From CAZILN01 sp964540005 (GTDB lineage: Bacteria; Bacteroidota; Bacteroidia; Bacteroidales; SM23-62), in contig CAZILN010000165.1 of assembly GCA_964540005.1 (NCBI GenBank), positions 1 to 19,897 of the forward strand: a stretch of 19,897 nt of DNA, given 5' to 3'. Position numbers and translations under genes: made by a program. This document shows, piece by piece, positions 1 through 8,522 of the stretch (positions are counted from its first letter, which is position 1; each line of letters starts with the position of its first letter). The notes under the pieces were generated by a model. The model ran no database searches, had not been told where the DNA came from, and was given only the letters and a program-made list of their open reading frames with translations.

Positions 1-117
1 CAATTCTTTATGGATGAGTGGACAGGCGAACCGGATACTTCACTAATTAAAACATTTGGCAAAGCACTGGAATCCACAATTCCGGGAGTAATTGAGGAAC
101 TGCTGAAAAAGAAATAA
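1..117 (+). CDS. C-terminal fragment, possibly N-formylglutamate amidohydrolase-like
   Basis: An open frame runs in from the window edge and ends at TAA 115-117, giving the last 38 residues of a protein. It contains FMDEWTGEPD and ends with LLKKK. The frame lies 38 nt upstream of the DUF1704 gene on the same strand, so both are probably co-transcribed. From memory of the family, N-formylglutamate amidohydrolase-like proteins carry a similar 'YMDE-TGE' stretch near their C-terminus and are often encoded next to DUF1704 genes; that is the only basis for the product guess. No catalytic residue is inside the window. The reading frame is secure, the function is not. Confidence 0.45.
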   Translation, partial: QFFMDEWTGEPDTSLIKTFGKALESTIPGVIEELLKKK

Positions 118-155
118 AATCTGTAAATTGATCTGCAAAACAGCGATTTAGAAGA

Positions 156-2051
156 ATGATTACAATTGATTCAGAAATTACAGAAGAATTTATCAATGAA
201 GTCAGCAACCGTCTTTCTGGTAATATGCAGGTTAGAAGAACATTGCCGGATCAAGGGAGGCTGCATATTGACAGGAAACTACCATATCTTTGCATCTATC
301 GCAGGCCGGTATCAATCCCTGATCAGGGAACCGACCAACTGATCAAGGGAGAAGCTTCCTACCTCTCGGCTTCTTCTGCCCCCTTCCATAAAAAGGGGAT
401 CTCCCGTCTGGTAAGATCTGTGGTTGAAACTTTGTCAAACGCTCCGGGGGCATTCCTGATCATAGAGATTTGGTCAAGTGAATTACTGGTTCCCATTATT
501 GATCCGGAACAAGGAAGAACTGCGCCATCATTCCGCATTTTTGTCCCTCCCAACCGGATTCCCGTTGAGACAGTTGAATCGCTGAAAAACGCCCTGGCTC
601 GGATTACAGTCTCGAAGAACAGTGGAGTGACGACTACTGTATATACGATGCATCCCTGGCCTGAAGAGTATGCATCATTATTGTCAGCCAGAGAGATTAT
701 TCGGTATAACTGTTTCCTGTTGGGACTTGAAATTGCTCCGATTTACCGGGATCCTGATACCGGTGAGATCTTTCCGCTTGTTCTTAAGAAAATGCACCGG
801 GGGTTATCAAGAGCATTTAAAAAAGCTGCATTTCAATTCTCTCACCATCGTACCTCTATCCGGCCCCCAACTTATAAAGCACTGGGAAGAAGGGCTGTAG
901 TAAAGGCCGTCTGGGAGGTAGACCAACAGCTGGCCTCCATAAGTAACGAACTGGATTTCCTCCTTCTTATTACACCTGTCAATATCGAACAGTCCTGGAA
1001 CAGGTTCAGGTCAGGCCGCTTCAACAGGGAACCAGTGTTTTATTATCATCCCATCCCAGTCGATCCTTCAGTACTGAAGAGAAAACTTTATGATATCCCT
1101 TTTGACCGGATAGAGGATCCGGTCCTTTCATCTATTTTTCATGGAAAACTAGTCGAACTGGAAATGAAACTGTCGATGCTGAGGGACAGAAATACAAGGA
1201 AATTTTTCTATGGTAGCATGCAGCTTTTTGGCGAGATAACAGATGAGCTTACTATACTGTCAGAAAGGATAATAGCACAAATTGCTTCCCACAGCCGGGA
1301 GTTCAGTGGAAGAAAGAAGATAAATGCCACTGAGTTTGCAGCACTTGCCAGGGAAGAGATTAACTATTACCGGGAATTTGCTCCGGCTATTAAAAGCAAA
1401 GTCAGTATCCGCGATGATATCACCGGGCTGATGGTGTCAAACGGGAACCTGTTTATCGGGAAAAGGGTAAAAATCCCTGAATCAAGGGCAGAGGCCTTGA
1501 TCCAACATGAAGTAGGCACGCATGTTCTCACGTATATTAATGGCAGGGACCAGCCTTTTCAGCAATTATATTGCGGACTGGCTGGCTGTGATGAATTGCA
1601 GGAGGGACTGGCAGTGTTATCAGAATATCTGGTAGGTGGACTGAGTCCTCCCCGGCTCCGCCTGCTTGCTGGCAGGGTCATGGCTGCAAGCATGCTAATA
1701 GATGATGCGACATTTATTGAAACATTCAGGGAACTGCATTTTAATTTTGGTTTTGCACAGAGAACCGCTTATATCATAACCTCAAGGATTTACAGGAGCG
1801 GTGGATTTACAAAGGATGCAGTTTACCTGAGGGGATTGGTCAACCTGGTTAAGTATCTGAGAAACGGAGGGGAACTGAATCCTTTATTGGCAGGGAAAAT
1901 TTCGATTGATGATATTCCTGTCATAAAAGAGCTGCAACACCGCAAGGTTCTAAAAGCTACCCTCCTCAAACCAAGGTATTTTGATGCTCCACAGTCCATT
2001 TCCAGATTGAACAGCTTAAAAAATGGAACACAAATATTCAAAATAATTTAA
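156..2051 (+). CDS. DUF1704 / QEGLA-motif metallopeptidase, MATCAP-like
   Basis: This 631-residue soluble protein is predicted to be a zinc metallopeptidase of the DUF1704 family (TIGR02421, 'QEGLA motif protein'). The gluzincin-like motif HEVGTH is at residues 451-456, with the two His as likely zinc ligands, and the family signature QEGLA is at 482-486, whose Glu is a likely third ligand. The N-terminal half up to about residue 400 has no motif I recognise. Eukaryotic members of the family (MATCAP) remove the C-terminal tyrosine of alpha-tubulin; bacterial members are often named 'flavohemoglobin expression-modulating' without a proven substrate. No signal peptide is visible, so it probably acts in the cytoplasm. 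The ATG at 156 is the first in the frame. The stop is 10 nt before the ATP-grasp gene, which argues for an operon and a joint role. The family call is firm; the substrate is unknown. Confidence 0.88.
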   Translation: MITIDSEITEEFINEVSNRLSGNMQVRRTLPDQGRLHIDRKLPYLCIYRRPVSIPDQGTDQLIKGEASYLSASSAPFHKKGISRLVRSVVETLSNAPGAFLIIEIWSSELLVPIIDPEQGRTAPSFRIFVPPNRIPVETVESLKNALARITVSKNSGVTTTVYTMHPWPEEYASLLSAREIIRYNCFLLGLEIAPIYRDPDTGEIFPLVLKKMHRGLSRAFKKAAFQFSHHRTSIRPPTYKALGRRAVVKAVWEVDQQLASISNELDFLLLITPVNIEQSWNRFRSGRFNREPVFYYHPIPVDPSVLKRKLYDIPFDRIEDPVLSSIFHGKLVELEMKLSMLRDRNTRKFFYGSMQLFGEITDELTILSERIIAQIASHSREFSGRKKINATEFAALAREEINYYREFAPAIKSKVSIRDDITGLMVSNGNLFIGKRVKIPESRAEALIQHEVGTHVLTYINGRDQPFQQLYCGLAGCDELQEGLAVLSEYLVGGLSPPRLRLLAGRVMAASMLIDDATFIETFRELHFNFGFAQRTAYIITSRIYRSGGFTKDAVYLRGLVNLVKYLRNGGELNPLLAGKISIDDIPVIKELQHRKVLKATLLKPRYFDAPQSISRLNSLKNGTQIFKII

Positions 2052-2061
2052 AACAAACATT

Positions 2062-3108
2062 ATGAAAATCGGATTTGTAGTTAATAACATTAATACAGAA
2101 CAGGCCGGCTATACTACCACCCGTCTTGGTATGTGGGCTATTAACCGCGGACATGAAGTATGGTTGATCGGACTCGGTGATTTTGCATATGACCCGGATG
2201 AAAACATTAAAGCCAGGGCATATTCAGTACCAAAAAAGATCTATAAAACGACTGAAAGTTATTTAAAAGCGCTTCAGAGTAAAACACGTGTCACTGAGAG
2301 GATCACCGTTGATGAACTCGACATATTGATGTTGAGGAGTGATCCGGCCAATGAAGTGGGTTCACGGGCATGGGCTGCCACTGCCGGGATCAATTTCGGC
2401 CGTATAGCTATGCGGCACGGTGTAATAGTACTGAACGATCCCAACGGGCTCGCCAAGGCAGTTAATAAAATGTATTTTCAGCTGTTCCCCGAAGAGGTTC
2501 GGCCACAGACCATGATTACCCGGGATCTTAGTGATATAAAGCACTTTGCCAGCCAACATGGCGGGCATATTGTACTTAAACCCCTGCAGGGATCAGGAGG
2601 CTCGGGCGTTTTCCTGCTCAAGCCGGAGGACAAATCCAACATGAACCAGATCGTTGAGGCGTTGCTCAGGGACGGATATATTATTGCACAGGAATATTTG
2701 CCGGATGCAGAGGACGGTGATACCCGCCTGTTTATGATGAACGGCAGACCTCTACGATATAAGGGGAAATATGCGGCATTCAGGCGTGTCAGAACCGGAG
2801 ATGATATGCGAAGCAATGTGCACGCCGGAGGGAAATTAAAACAAGCTGAAATTACCAGCCAGCATTTGCAGCTTGCAGAAATTGTCCGCCCGAAGATTGT
2901 GCAGGACGGGATGTTCCTGGTCGGCCTTGATATCGTCGGGAACAAACTCATGGAAATAAATGTTTTTAGTCCAGGTGGATTAGGAAGTGCACAAATGTTT
3001 GAGAAAGTCAACTTCAGTAATGCAGTAATTGATGCACTTGAGAGGAAAGTAGAATACATGAGCTATTACCAGAGAAATTTCGATAATGACGAAATGGCCA
3101 CGCTATAG
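2062..3108 (+). CDS. GshB/RimK-like ATP-grasp ligase
   Basis: This 348-residue protein has the layout of glutathione synthetase-like ATP-grasp ligases, which join a carboxylate to an amine through an acyl-phosphate. An N-terminal pre-ATP-grasp domain starts with MKIGFVVNN and contains an RSDP motif at 92-95, comparable to the 'RxDPP' region of GshB. The nucleotide-binding part has KPLQGSGGSGVF with Lys at 173, then IAQEYLPDAEDGDTR, and the metal-binding EIN at 298-300. Length is close to that of GshB (about 315-350). It starts 10 nt after the DUF1704 gene, so it is very likely co-transcribed and may act on the same substrate, adding what the peptidase removes. Real glutathione synthesis is unlikely, since no gamma-glutamylcysteine ligase is seen here. 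It could equally be a RimK-type peptide ligase. Confidence 0.85.
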   Translation: MKIGFVVNNINTEQAGYTTTRLGMWAINRGHEVWLIGLGDFAYDPDENIKARAYSVPKKIYKTTESYLKALQSKTRVTERITVDELDILMLRSDPANEVGSRAWAATAGINFGRIAMRHGVIVLNDPNGLAKAVNKMYFQLFPEEVRPQTMITRDLSDIKHFASQHGGHIVLKPLQGSGGSGVFLLKPEDKSNMNQIVEALLRDGYIIAQEYLPDAEDGDTRLFMMNGRPLRYKGKYAAFRRVRTGDDMRSNVHAGGKLKQAEITSQHLQLAEIVRPKIVQDGMFLVGLDIVGNKLMEINVFSPGGLGSAQMFEKVNFSNAVIDALERKVEYMSYYQRNFDNDEMATL

Positions 3109-3196
3109 CTTTTCCACATATTAATATGTGACCAAATGCATTTGTTGGGTCTTAATATTGATAGTACAATTATTTGATGTACCAATAAATGCAGAT

Positions 3197-3862
3197 ATGA
3201 AAGAACAACTAAACCTGTTTCTTGAAAGTTCACAGCAGTTCCTCAATGAGATAGCTGTAGCCCTGCCGCAGATAATTGGAGCAATATTGATCCTTATAAT
3301 AGGCTGGATTATTGCAAAAGTTATCAAACGGCTGAGTGTAAAAGGACTGAAACTGGTCAGGTTTAATTACCTGACGGAAAAATCCGGTATTGAAAGTTTC
3401 CTTGACAAGGGGGGAGTGAAAGTATCTTCCATAGATATAATCGGAACCCTGATCTACTGGGTCATAATGCTGGTTGTAATTCTGGCAACCTTGAACAGCC
3501 TGAAACTTACCGCAGCAAGTACCCTTTTCAATCAGATCATGCTGTATATTCCGAACATTATTGTGGCAATTCTAATCCTTGTGATTGGTATTTACCTTGC
3601 ACGACTGGTTTCCCAGGTCCTGGTCACCTCTTTGAAAAATATGGAGGAAAAAACAGCCTCACTCATCGGTATGCTGGCCAATTACGCGATTATTATTTTT
3701 ACTGTTTTCATCATTCTCGGACAACTGAATATTGCCGGAAGCATAGTGACAAATGCCTTTACAATTTTGTTGGGAGCTATCTGCCTGGCACTGGGACTTG
3801 CATTCGGACTTGGAGGAAAGGAATGGGCTGCCCAGGTCATCAAGAAATACCTGGAAAAGTAA
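3197..3862 (+). CDS. Small mechanosensitive-channel-like membrane protein (TM_helix repeats)
   Basis: With the ATG at 3197 this is a 221-residue inner-membrane protein with about four hydrophobic segments. The frame stays open up to a GTG at 3128, but the extra 23 residues are hydrophobic and atypical, so I prefer the ATG. Two segments repeat one pattern: PQIIGAILILIIGWIIA near residues 18-34 and PNIIVAILILVIGIYLA about 95 residues later. This is the 'conserved TM helix' unit found in some small-conductance mechanosensitive channels. The end, with LALGLAFGLGGKEWA, resembles the pore-lining helix of MscS. The protein stops there, so the cytoplasmic beta domain of MscS is missing. A role in osmotic release is possible but unproven. 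The gene lies 88 nt after the ATP-grasp gene and converges on tamB. Confidence 0.75.
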   Translation: MKEQLNLFLESSQQFLNEIAVALPQIIGAILILIIGWIIAKVIKRLSVKGLKLVRFNYLTEKSGIESFLDKGGVKVSSIDIIGTLIYWVIMLVVILATLNSLKLTAASTLFNQIMLYIPNIIVAILILVIGIYLARLVSQVLVTSLKNMEEKTASLIGMLANYAIIIFTVFIILGQLNIAGSIVTNAFTILLGAICLALGLAFGLGGKEWAAQVIKKYLEK

Positions 3863-3906
3863 GGATCAGGGAAAAGAAGCTTTTTCAAAACGAAGATATT
3901 TTCAGG

Positions 3907-6900
3907 TTATTTCCAGGTCCACTTTAAAATAAAGTCGAAGCCTGAATTTGGACTTTGGTTTATGGCCTGCAAATACAACTGACGATAAAACTGGTATTCC
4001 AGGGTTATTTTCTCGGGTTCAATTACCTTGTCCTTTTTATCAAGAGCAAAAGTGTGTTCATAGTTCACAAATAAATTGTTGGTAATGTATTTCCCAGTGG
4101 TAACAGTACTTTGCGACCAGCCACTTTTACCGCTTATTTCAATAACATCCAGACCCAGGCGAGATTGCATAAGGGCTTGTATTTCTTTTGAAACCTGGCC
4201 CATTGCTAAGTCAAGGTTAGTGTTTAAAACAGCATTGTTTTGACGGGTGTCCAGCTGATTTGAACTTTTGTTGAACAAAAGGTAGGATATGGCTTCTTTT
4301 TCGTCTATTGCCGCTTCATCGATAAAAAACTTAAGGTCAGGTTTCGACAGACGTCCGGTTAGATGTACATTGAGTTTTCGCAACAGATTATCAGGATCCC
4401 GGAATTTGTATGCAACTTTAAAATCGATTAAAGGATTCAATGAACGCCCTCCGGTTAAGGTAACTTCACCTTGTTCAAAATTAAGATGCCGTCCGTAAAT
4501 CAAATAATAGCCTCTTTTAACATTCATTGACCCGAAAAAATCAACCTGAGCGGCAGTCTTTACTGCTTTTATGGCACCTGCCAGTTCAAAATTCATGTTT
4601 TTACCTTTTATCCAAGTGTTGCGAGGAATTACAATATCGAAAATACCGGTTAGATTTTTATAATAATCTATCGGTGGTTTTCGGATGGTATCTTTTTCAT
4701 TTACCGGATAAAATGATATGCTACCGGTTTTATTCTGGGCCATAACCAGCATTGGTAGTTCGGAATTGTCATACACCCGGTTGAACTCTTTCATTATTTG
4801 ATCGATATTAAAAGTCGCCCTGGGGATGGTAAGGTTTCCACTGAAAACCGGGTTTTCTGCCGTACCGTTCAGATTAAGATTAGTATTAATAACAGCCCTG
4901 GCAAGTTCAGAATCGAATGCCTTAAAATTATGTCCGGTCAGGTTAAGATCAATATATTTTAACTCAGCATTAAACAGCGAATCCATCTCAAGAGAACCTT
5001 GCATTTGTAAACTTCCCTTGCCAGAATATATATGAAGGCTGTCAAGATTTACCTGGTTATTGTTTAATTGGCTGTATAATCCGATATTATTATAATGAAC
5101 TCCCAGCTTGTTATAATTAAAAACACCATTAATAAGATTGATTTTTCCGCTGACCAGGGGATTGCTTATTGTATTTCCTATACTGATATTTGCTGATAGC
5201 AGACCATCGGCTTCAGCACCTTTAAGAGGTATCAGGCTATTGAAACGGTTTATATTCAGAGGGTAGACGGTTATATTGGCATTCAGGGGATTGTTAGCGT
5301 CCGGGAGGTAAAAGTTATCAGTAAAAGAAAGATATATAGGGAGATCCATATCAGCACTTAACAACCGGGAGCTGAAATTGTCGAGGTAACTATCCAGTCT
5401 GAGATTTTCATTGGAATAGTAAAATGCCAGATGAAAAATCTCAAACCTGAGGGTATCAAACTCTGGTTCAAGAATATTTATTCCTCCAGTGATTATTGGT
5501 TTTTCTGCCGTACCGGTAAGGTTGACCTGAGAATTAAAAAGCCCGGATACAGGATAGGGCACGGATTGAAATCCGGGGATATTTCTTAGTTCTATATTGG
5601 TAATATCGATCTGCAGGTTTTCTGTTCCCCGGAAGGCAAAAATCCCGTTGGCGTTTACAGCGCTCCCGTTCGAAATAATTCCAATATTATTGAATTCGAT
5701 ACTATCCGGTCCAAAACGAATGAAGCTTGAACTGCTGCCTCCTTCCCAAAGCTTATTTTGGATATTAAGGGCAATTTCCGGCAAATAAACGATAGGATTA
5801 TTACTGAAAAGAACTTCGGATAGTATTGTACCATTTAATGAATCACTAATATAAAAGGAAAACGAGTTTCTGGCTTTATCCTGATTGAAATTACTGGCAA
5901 ACTGGGCCATTTTTATCTCAAGATCCTTAATATTAGCCCTGCCAAGCTGTGTATTGATGTGCCCGGAGTAAGAACTGCCGGAAAGATTCAGGGAGGCTTG
6001 TGCATCAATTCTATCTATCTGGAATTCATCAGTAAGAAGGTGTTCAATTTTAATATCGGTCAATAAACAAAGCGAATCGGGAACACCTTTAAGCTGTCCG
6101 CTGATTTCTCCTTCTAACTCCATATTTAACTGCCTGAAAACCGGGGCAATTATCTTAACATCTTTGGTAATAAGATCAAAATTAATATGGTTGTCAGTAA
6201 TCCAATTTCCTTCGCCTGTTAAACTGGCTAATACGAAGGGAGTTTCAAGACAAAATCTATCCAACAGATAATCTCCCCTGTCAAATTTTATGCTGGCATC
6301 AAGATCTACCATAGGCCAACCAAATACATAAGAATCATTGGACCGGAATTCAATTTCTAAGTTCATTGAATCGGGTTCTATCCCTTTTCCCTGAGCTGTG
6401 ATTTCGAGATTGATATCCGAATTCAGTGTGTCGTTATTCGTTATTTTTGCCAGATCAATGTGTTTCAGGCTGCTGGTCAATGTATAATCAGGATCTGAAA
6501 AGACATGTCCTATATGAAACTGTGTTTCCATATTCCCCAAAAGGCTTATTGCTGCTATCCTTCCTTCAATTAATTCTTTGGTTTTTTCGAAATACAGGTT
6601 TATGTCTTCGAGATAATATTGGCCATAGGCAGCATATTCACTTTGCACATCAGTTTTTACATCCAGGTTCTTGAGAGTGATACCGGGGATGTAGTTAATA
6701 TTACTGTAAGAATCGACTCCAGACAAGGCATTACTGAATGAGATAATGGATGTGATGCTGGCTTGTGTATTCTTTAAAACAACTGAGTCGATTTTGAATT
6801 CATTTATAATGAGCTGTGAAGTAAACTCAAGTGCATCGGCCGGTCCTGAAAGATCTCCATTAATTTCACCTTGAAAATGCATGGGTGGTATTTTGAGCAG

Positions 6901-8481
6901 GGAACCAATTGGATAAATATTAATTGCTTTAAGGCTGAAATTAAGCTGATTTTTATCAACGAGGTGGCCCTTTCCGGAAATTCTTGCTGATACATAGGGT
7001 GTTTCAAAAATTAAATTCCTGATACTGTATTCTTCTTCATATAATGCCAATCTTGCATCGAAATCTGTAACAGGCTGATCAAACAGCACAGAATTCTGGG
7101 ATTTTACCTGTAGGTCAACCAGCATTTTCCCAGGCACAATACCCTGTCCTTTTGCCAGCAATTCAAGGTTAATATCTGATTCCAGGATTTTATTCAAGGT
7201 AATTTTTGCCAGATTGAATTGCTTCATTTTAAGTTCAGCATCGTAAACCGGGCTTTCAAACAGCTTGTCCACATGAATGCGTGAACTTACATCTCCGAAA
7301 ATAGTGTTGGCTTGGACATTACCCGTGAGATTGTCCCTGGTTTTTTCAAAAGAAAGCAGAAAATCCACCAGGTCATAGTTTTCATAATTAAGATCATCAA
7401 ATTGTGCACGGGCACTTATTGTATTCTCCCTGAAATTAAAACCTAGACCGCTCAGTTCAAATTTTCCATTAATATTTGATTGGTATTTAGGTTCATGTGT
7501 CCAGTATTCAATGTTCAGACTATCAGTTTCCAATGAGACTTGGTATGCAGGTATGCTGTTTAAGTTAGCAAGCGTACCAAGTAAATCAACAGACTGAGCT
7601 CCGGATTTAAGATTTAACTCAATGTTGCTGTTATTATCTGTACTACTCACCTGCATATTGATTACCAGGTTTCCATACAGGCCTGGCAACCATTCGTTTA
7701 GATCGGTAAAATCAAGAGGCACAGCATTCATCATTAGTTCAGCGTTACTTGGGCTATGGAGCGGGATGTACCCATTTGAATGTATCTTTGAGTGATTAAG
7801 CTCAAGATATAAATCGTTCCAGGTAAGAACAGAATCAGATAGTATGGCATTAAAATTCAAATTTGCCAGGTAAAGAGCTGGCTCTCGGGTCCTCATTTCA
7901 TAATGATGAAGATCAACTGTCATCATATGGTATGCTATTGCAAGATCCAGGGAAGCATTAAATTTTACGATTCTTGGAATCAGAGAAGCAGTATCAATGG
8001 CTTGCAGGCTTGCCTGAAATTCATTTATTAGAATATTATTCAAAACAATTTCCCAACTAAAAGAACTGGAAACGGAATCTTTTGCAGGAGTTTTATTGTC
8101 CGCTAATAGGTTTTCTAAATTCCATACACCATCAGGACCTTCTATGGCAATAGTATTAAGTCCGTGAATAATTAATGTATCGGTTTCAATTCTCTTTTCC
8201 AGGATTCCCCATATATTGTATTTGATTTCCAATTCATCAATGCAAACCACATTAATATTGCTTTGTTCTATATTAAGGTTGTGTATATAAAAATGGGAAA
8301 ATATATTTCCCCCAATTTTTTCTATTGTCAGATGACCTTCCAGTTGTTTGTTTGCAATCCCTGAGATGATGCCAGCAATTCGCTGATTCAAAACACCGGT
8401 TGAAATGAGTATTAATAGAGTAATCAGCATAGATATGGTTCCTCCTAAGACAATACTCGTTATTTTGAGTGTTTTAATCAT
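3907..8481 (-). CDS. tamB: TamB-like translocation/assembly module protein (DUF490)
   Basis: This 1524-residue protein has one N-terminal membrane anchor (about residues 9-30) followed by a very long beta-rich, periplasm-spanning region. The last 350 residues carry the TamB/DUF490 domain, including the AISYLLFN stretch typical of the family. TamB/AsmA-like proteins form a hydrophobic groove bridging inner and outer membranes and act in phospholipid transport and outer-membrane protein assembly with the porin TamA. The length suits Bacteroidota members (about 1400-1700). The middle contains a visible internal duplication: residues about 361-575 and 620-825 share landmarks such as FEKT, SDINLE, GxGI.P and ETP[YF]V. 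The gene follows the BamA/TamA-type gene by 41 nt on the same strand, the usual tamA-tamB order. If the upstream gene is really frameshifted, expression could suffer from polarity. Confidence 0.92.
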   Translation of the reverse strand: MIKTLKITSIVLGGTISMLITLLILISTGVLNQRIAGIISGIANKQLEGHLTIEKIGGNIFSHFYIHNLNIEQSNINVVCIDELEIKYNIWGILEKRIETDTLIIHGLNTIAIEGPDGVWNLENLLADNKTPAKDSVSSSFSWEIVLNNILINEFQASLQAIDTASLIPRIVKFNASLDLAIAYHMMTVDLHHYEMRTREPALYLANLNFNAILSDSVLTWNDLYLELNHSKIHSNGYIPLHSPSNAELMMNAVPLDFTDLNEWLPGLYGNLVINMQVSSTDNNSNIELNLKSGAQSVDLLGTLANLNSIPAYQVSLETDSLNIEYWTHEPKYQSNINGKFELSGLGFNFRENTISARAQFDDLNYENYDLVDFLLSFEKTRDNLTGNVQANTIFGDVSSRIHVDKLFESPVYDAELKMKQFNLAKITLNKILESDINLELLAKGQGIVPGKMLVDLQVKSQNSVLFDQPVTDFDARLALYEEEYSIRNLIFETPYVSARISGKGHLVDKNQLNFSLKAINIYPIGSLLKIPPMHFQGEINGDLSGPADALEFTSQLIINEFKIDSVVLKNTQASITSIISFSNALSGVDSYSNINYIPGITLKNLDVKTDVQSEYAAYGQYYLEDINLYFEKTKELIEGRIAAISLLGNMETQFHIGHVFSDPDYTLTSSLKHIDLAKITNNDTLNSDINLEITAQGKGIEPDSMNLEIEFRSNDSYVFGWPMVDLDASIKFDRGDYLLDRFCLETPFVLASLTGEGNWITDNHINFDLITKDVKIIAPVFRQLNMELEGEISGQLKGVPDSLCLLTDIKIEHLLTDEFQIDRIDAQASLNLSGSSYSGHINTQLGRANIKDLEIKMAQFASNFNQDKARNSFSFYISDSLNGTILSEVLFSNNPIVYLPEIALNIQNKLWEGGSSSSFIRFGPDSIEFNNIGIISNGSAVNANGIFAFRGTENLQIDITNIELRNIPGFQSVPYPVSGLFNSQVNLTGTAEKPIITGGINILEPEFDTLRFEIFHLAFYYSNENLRLDSYLDNFSSRLLSADMDLPIYLSFTDNFYLPDANNPLNANITVYPLNINRFNSLIPLKGAEADGLLSANISIGNTISNPLVSGKINLINGVFNYNKLGVHYNNIGLYSQLNNNQVNLDSLHIYSGKGSLQMQGSLEMDSLFNAELKYIDLNLTGHNFKAFDSELARAVINTNLNLNGTAENPVFSGNLTIPRATFNIDQIMKEFNRVYDNSELPMLVMAQNKTGSISFYPVNEKDTIRKPPIDYYKNLTGIFDIVIPRNTWIKGKNMNFELAGAIKAVKTAAQVDFFGSMNVKRGYYLIYGRHLNFEQGEVTLTGGRSLNPLIDFKVAYKFRDPDNLLRKLNVHLTGRLSKPDLKFFIDEAAIDEKEAISYLLFNKSSNQLDTRQNNAVLNTNLDLAMGQVSKEIQALMQSRLGLDVIEISGKSGWSQSTVTTGKYITNNLFVNYEHTFALDKKDKVIEPEKITLEYQFYRQLYLQAINQSPNSGFDFILKWTWK

Positions 8482-8522
8482 TTATTTCTTTAATGATGCC
8501 TGGCATTCTACTTAATATATTT

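Noticed and set aside
2478..3059. 193-codon minus-strand frame opposite the ATP-grasp gene
   Set aside because: It lies fully antisense to a gene with clear family motifs, and its translation is rich in Ser/Cys/Pro with no domain.
3863..3906. Possible bidirectional terminator between the converging mscS-like and tamB genes
   Set aside because: Only a weak GAAAAG/CTTTTTC pairing around AAGCTT is present; too short to support a call.
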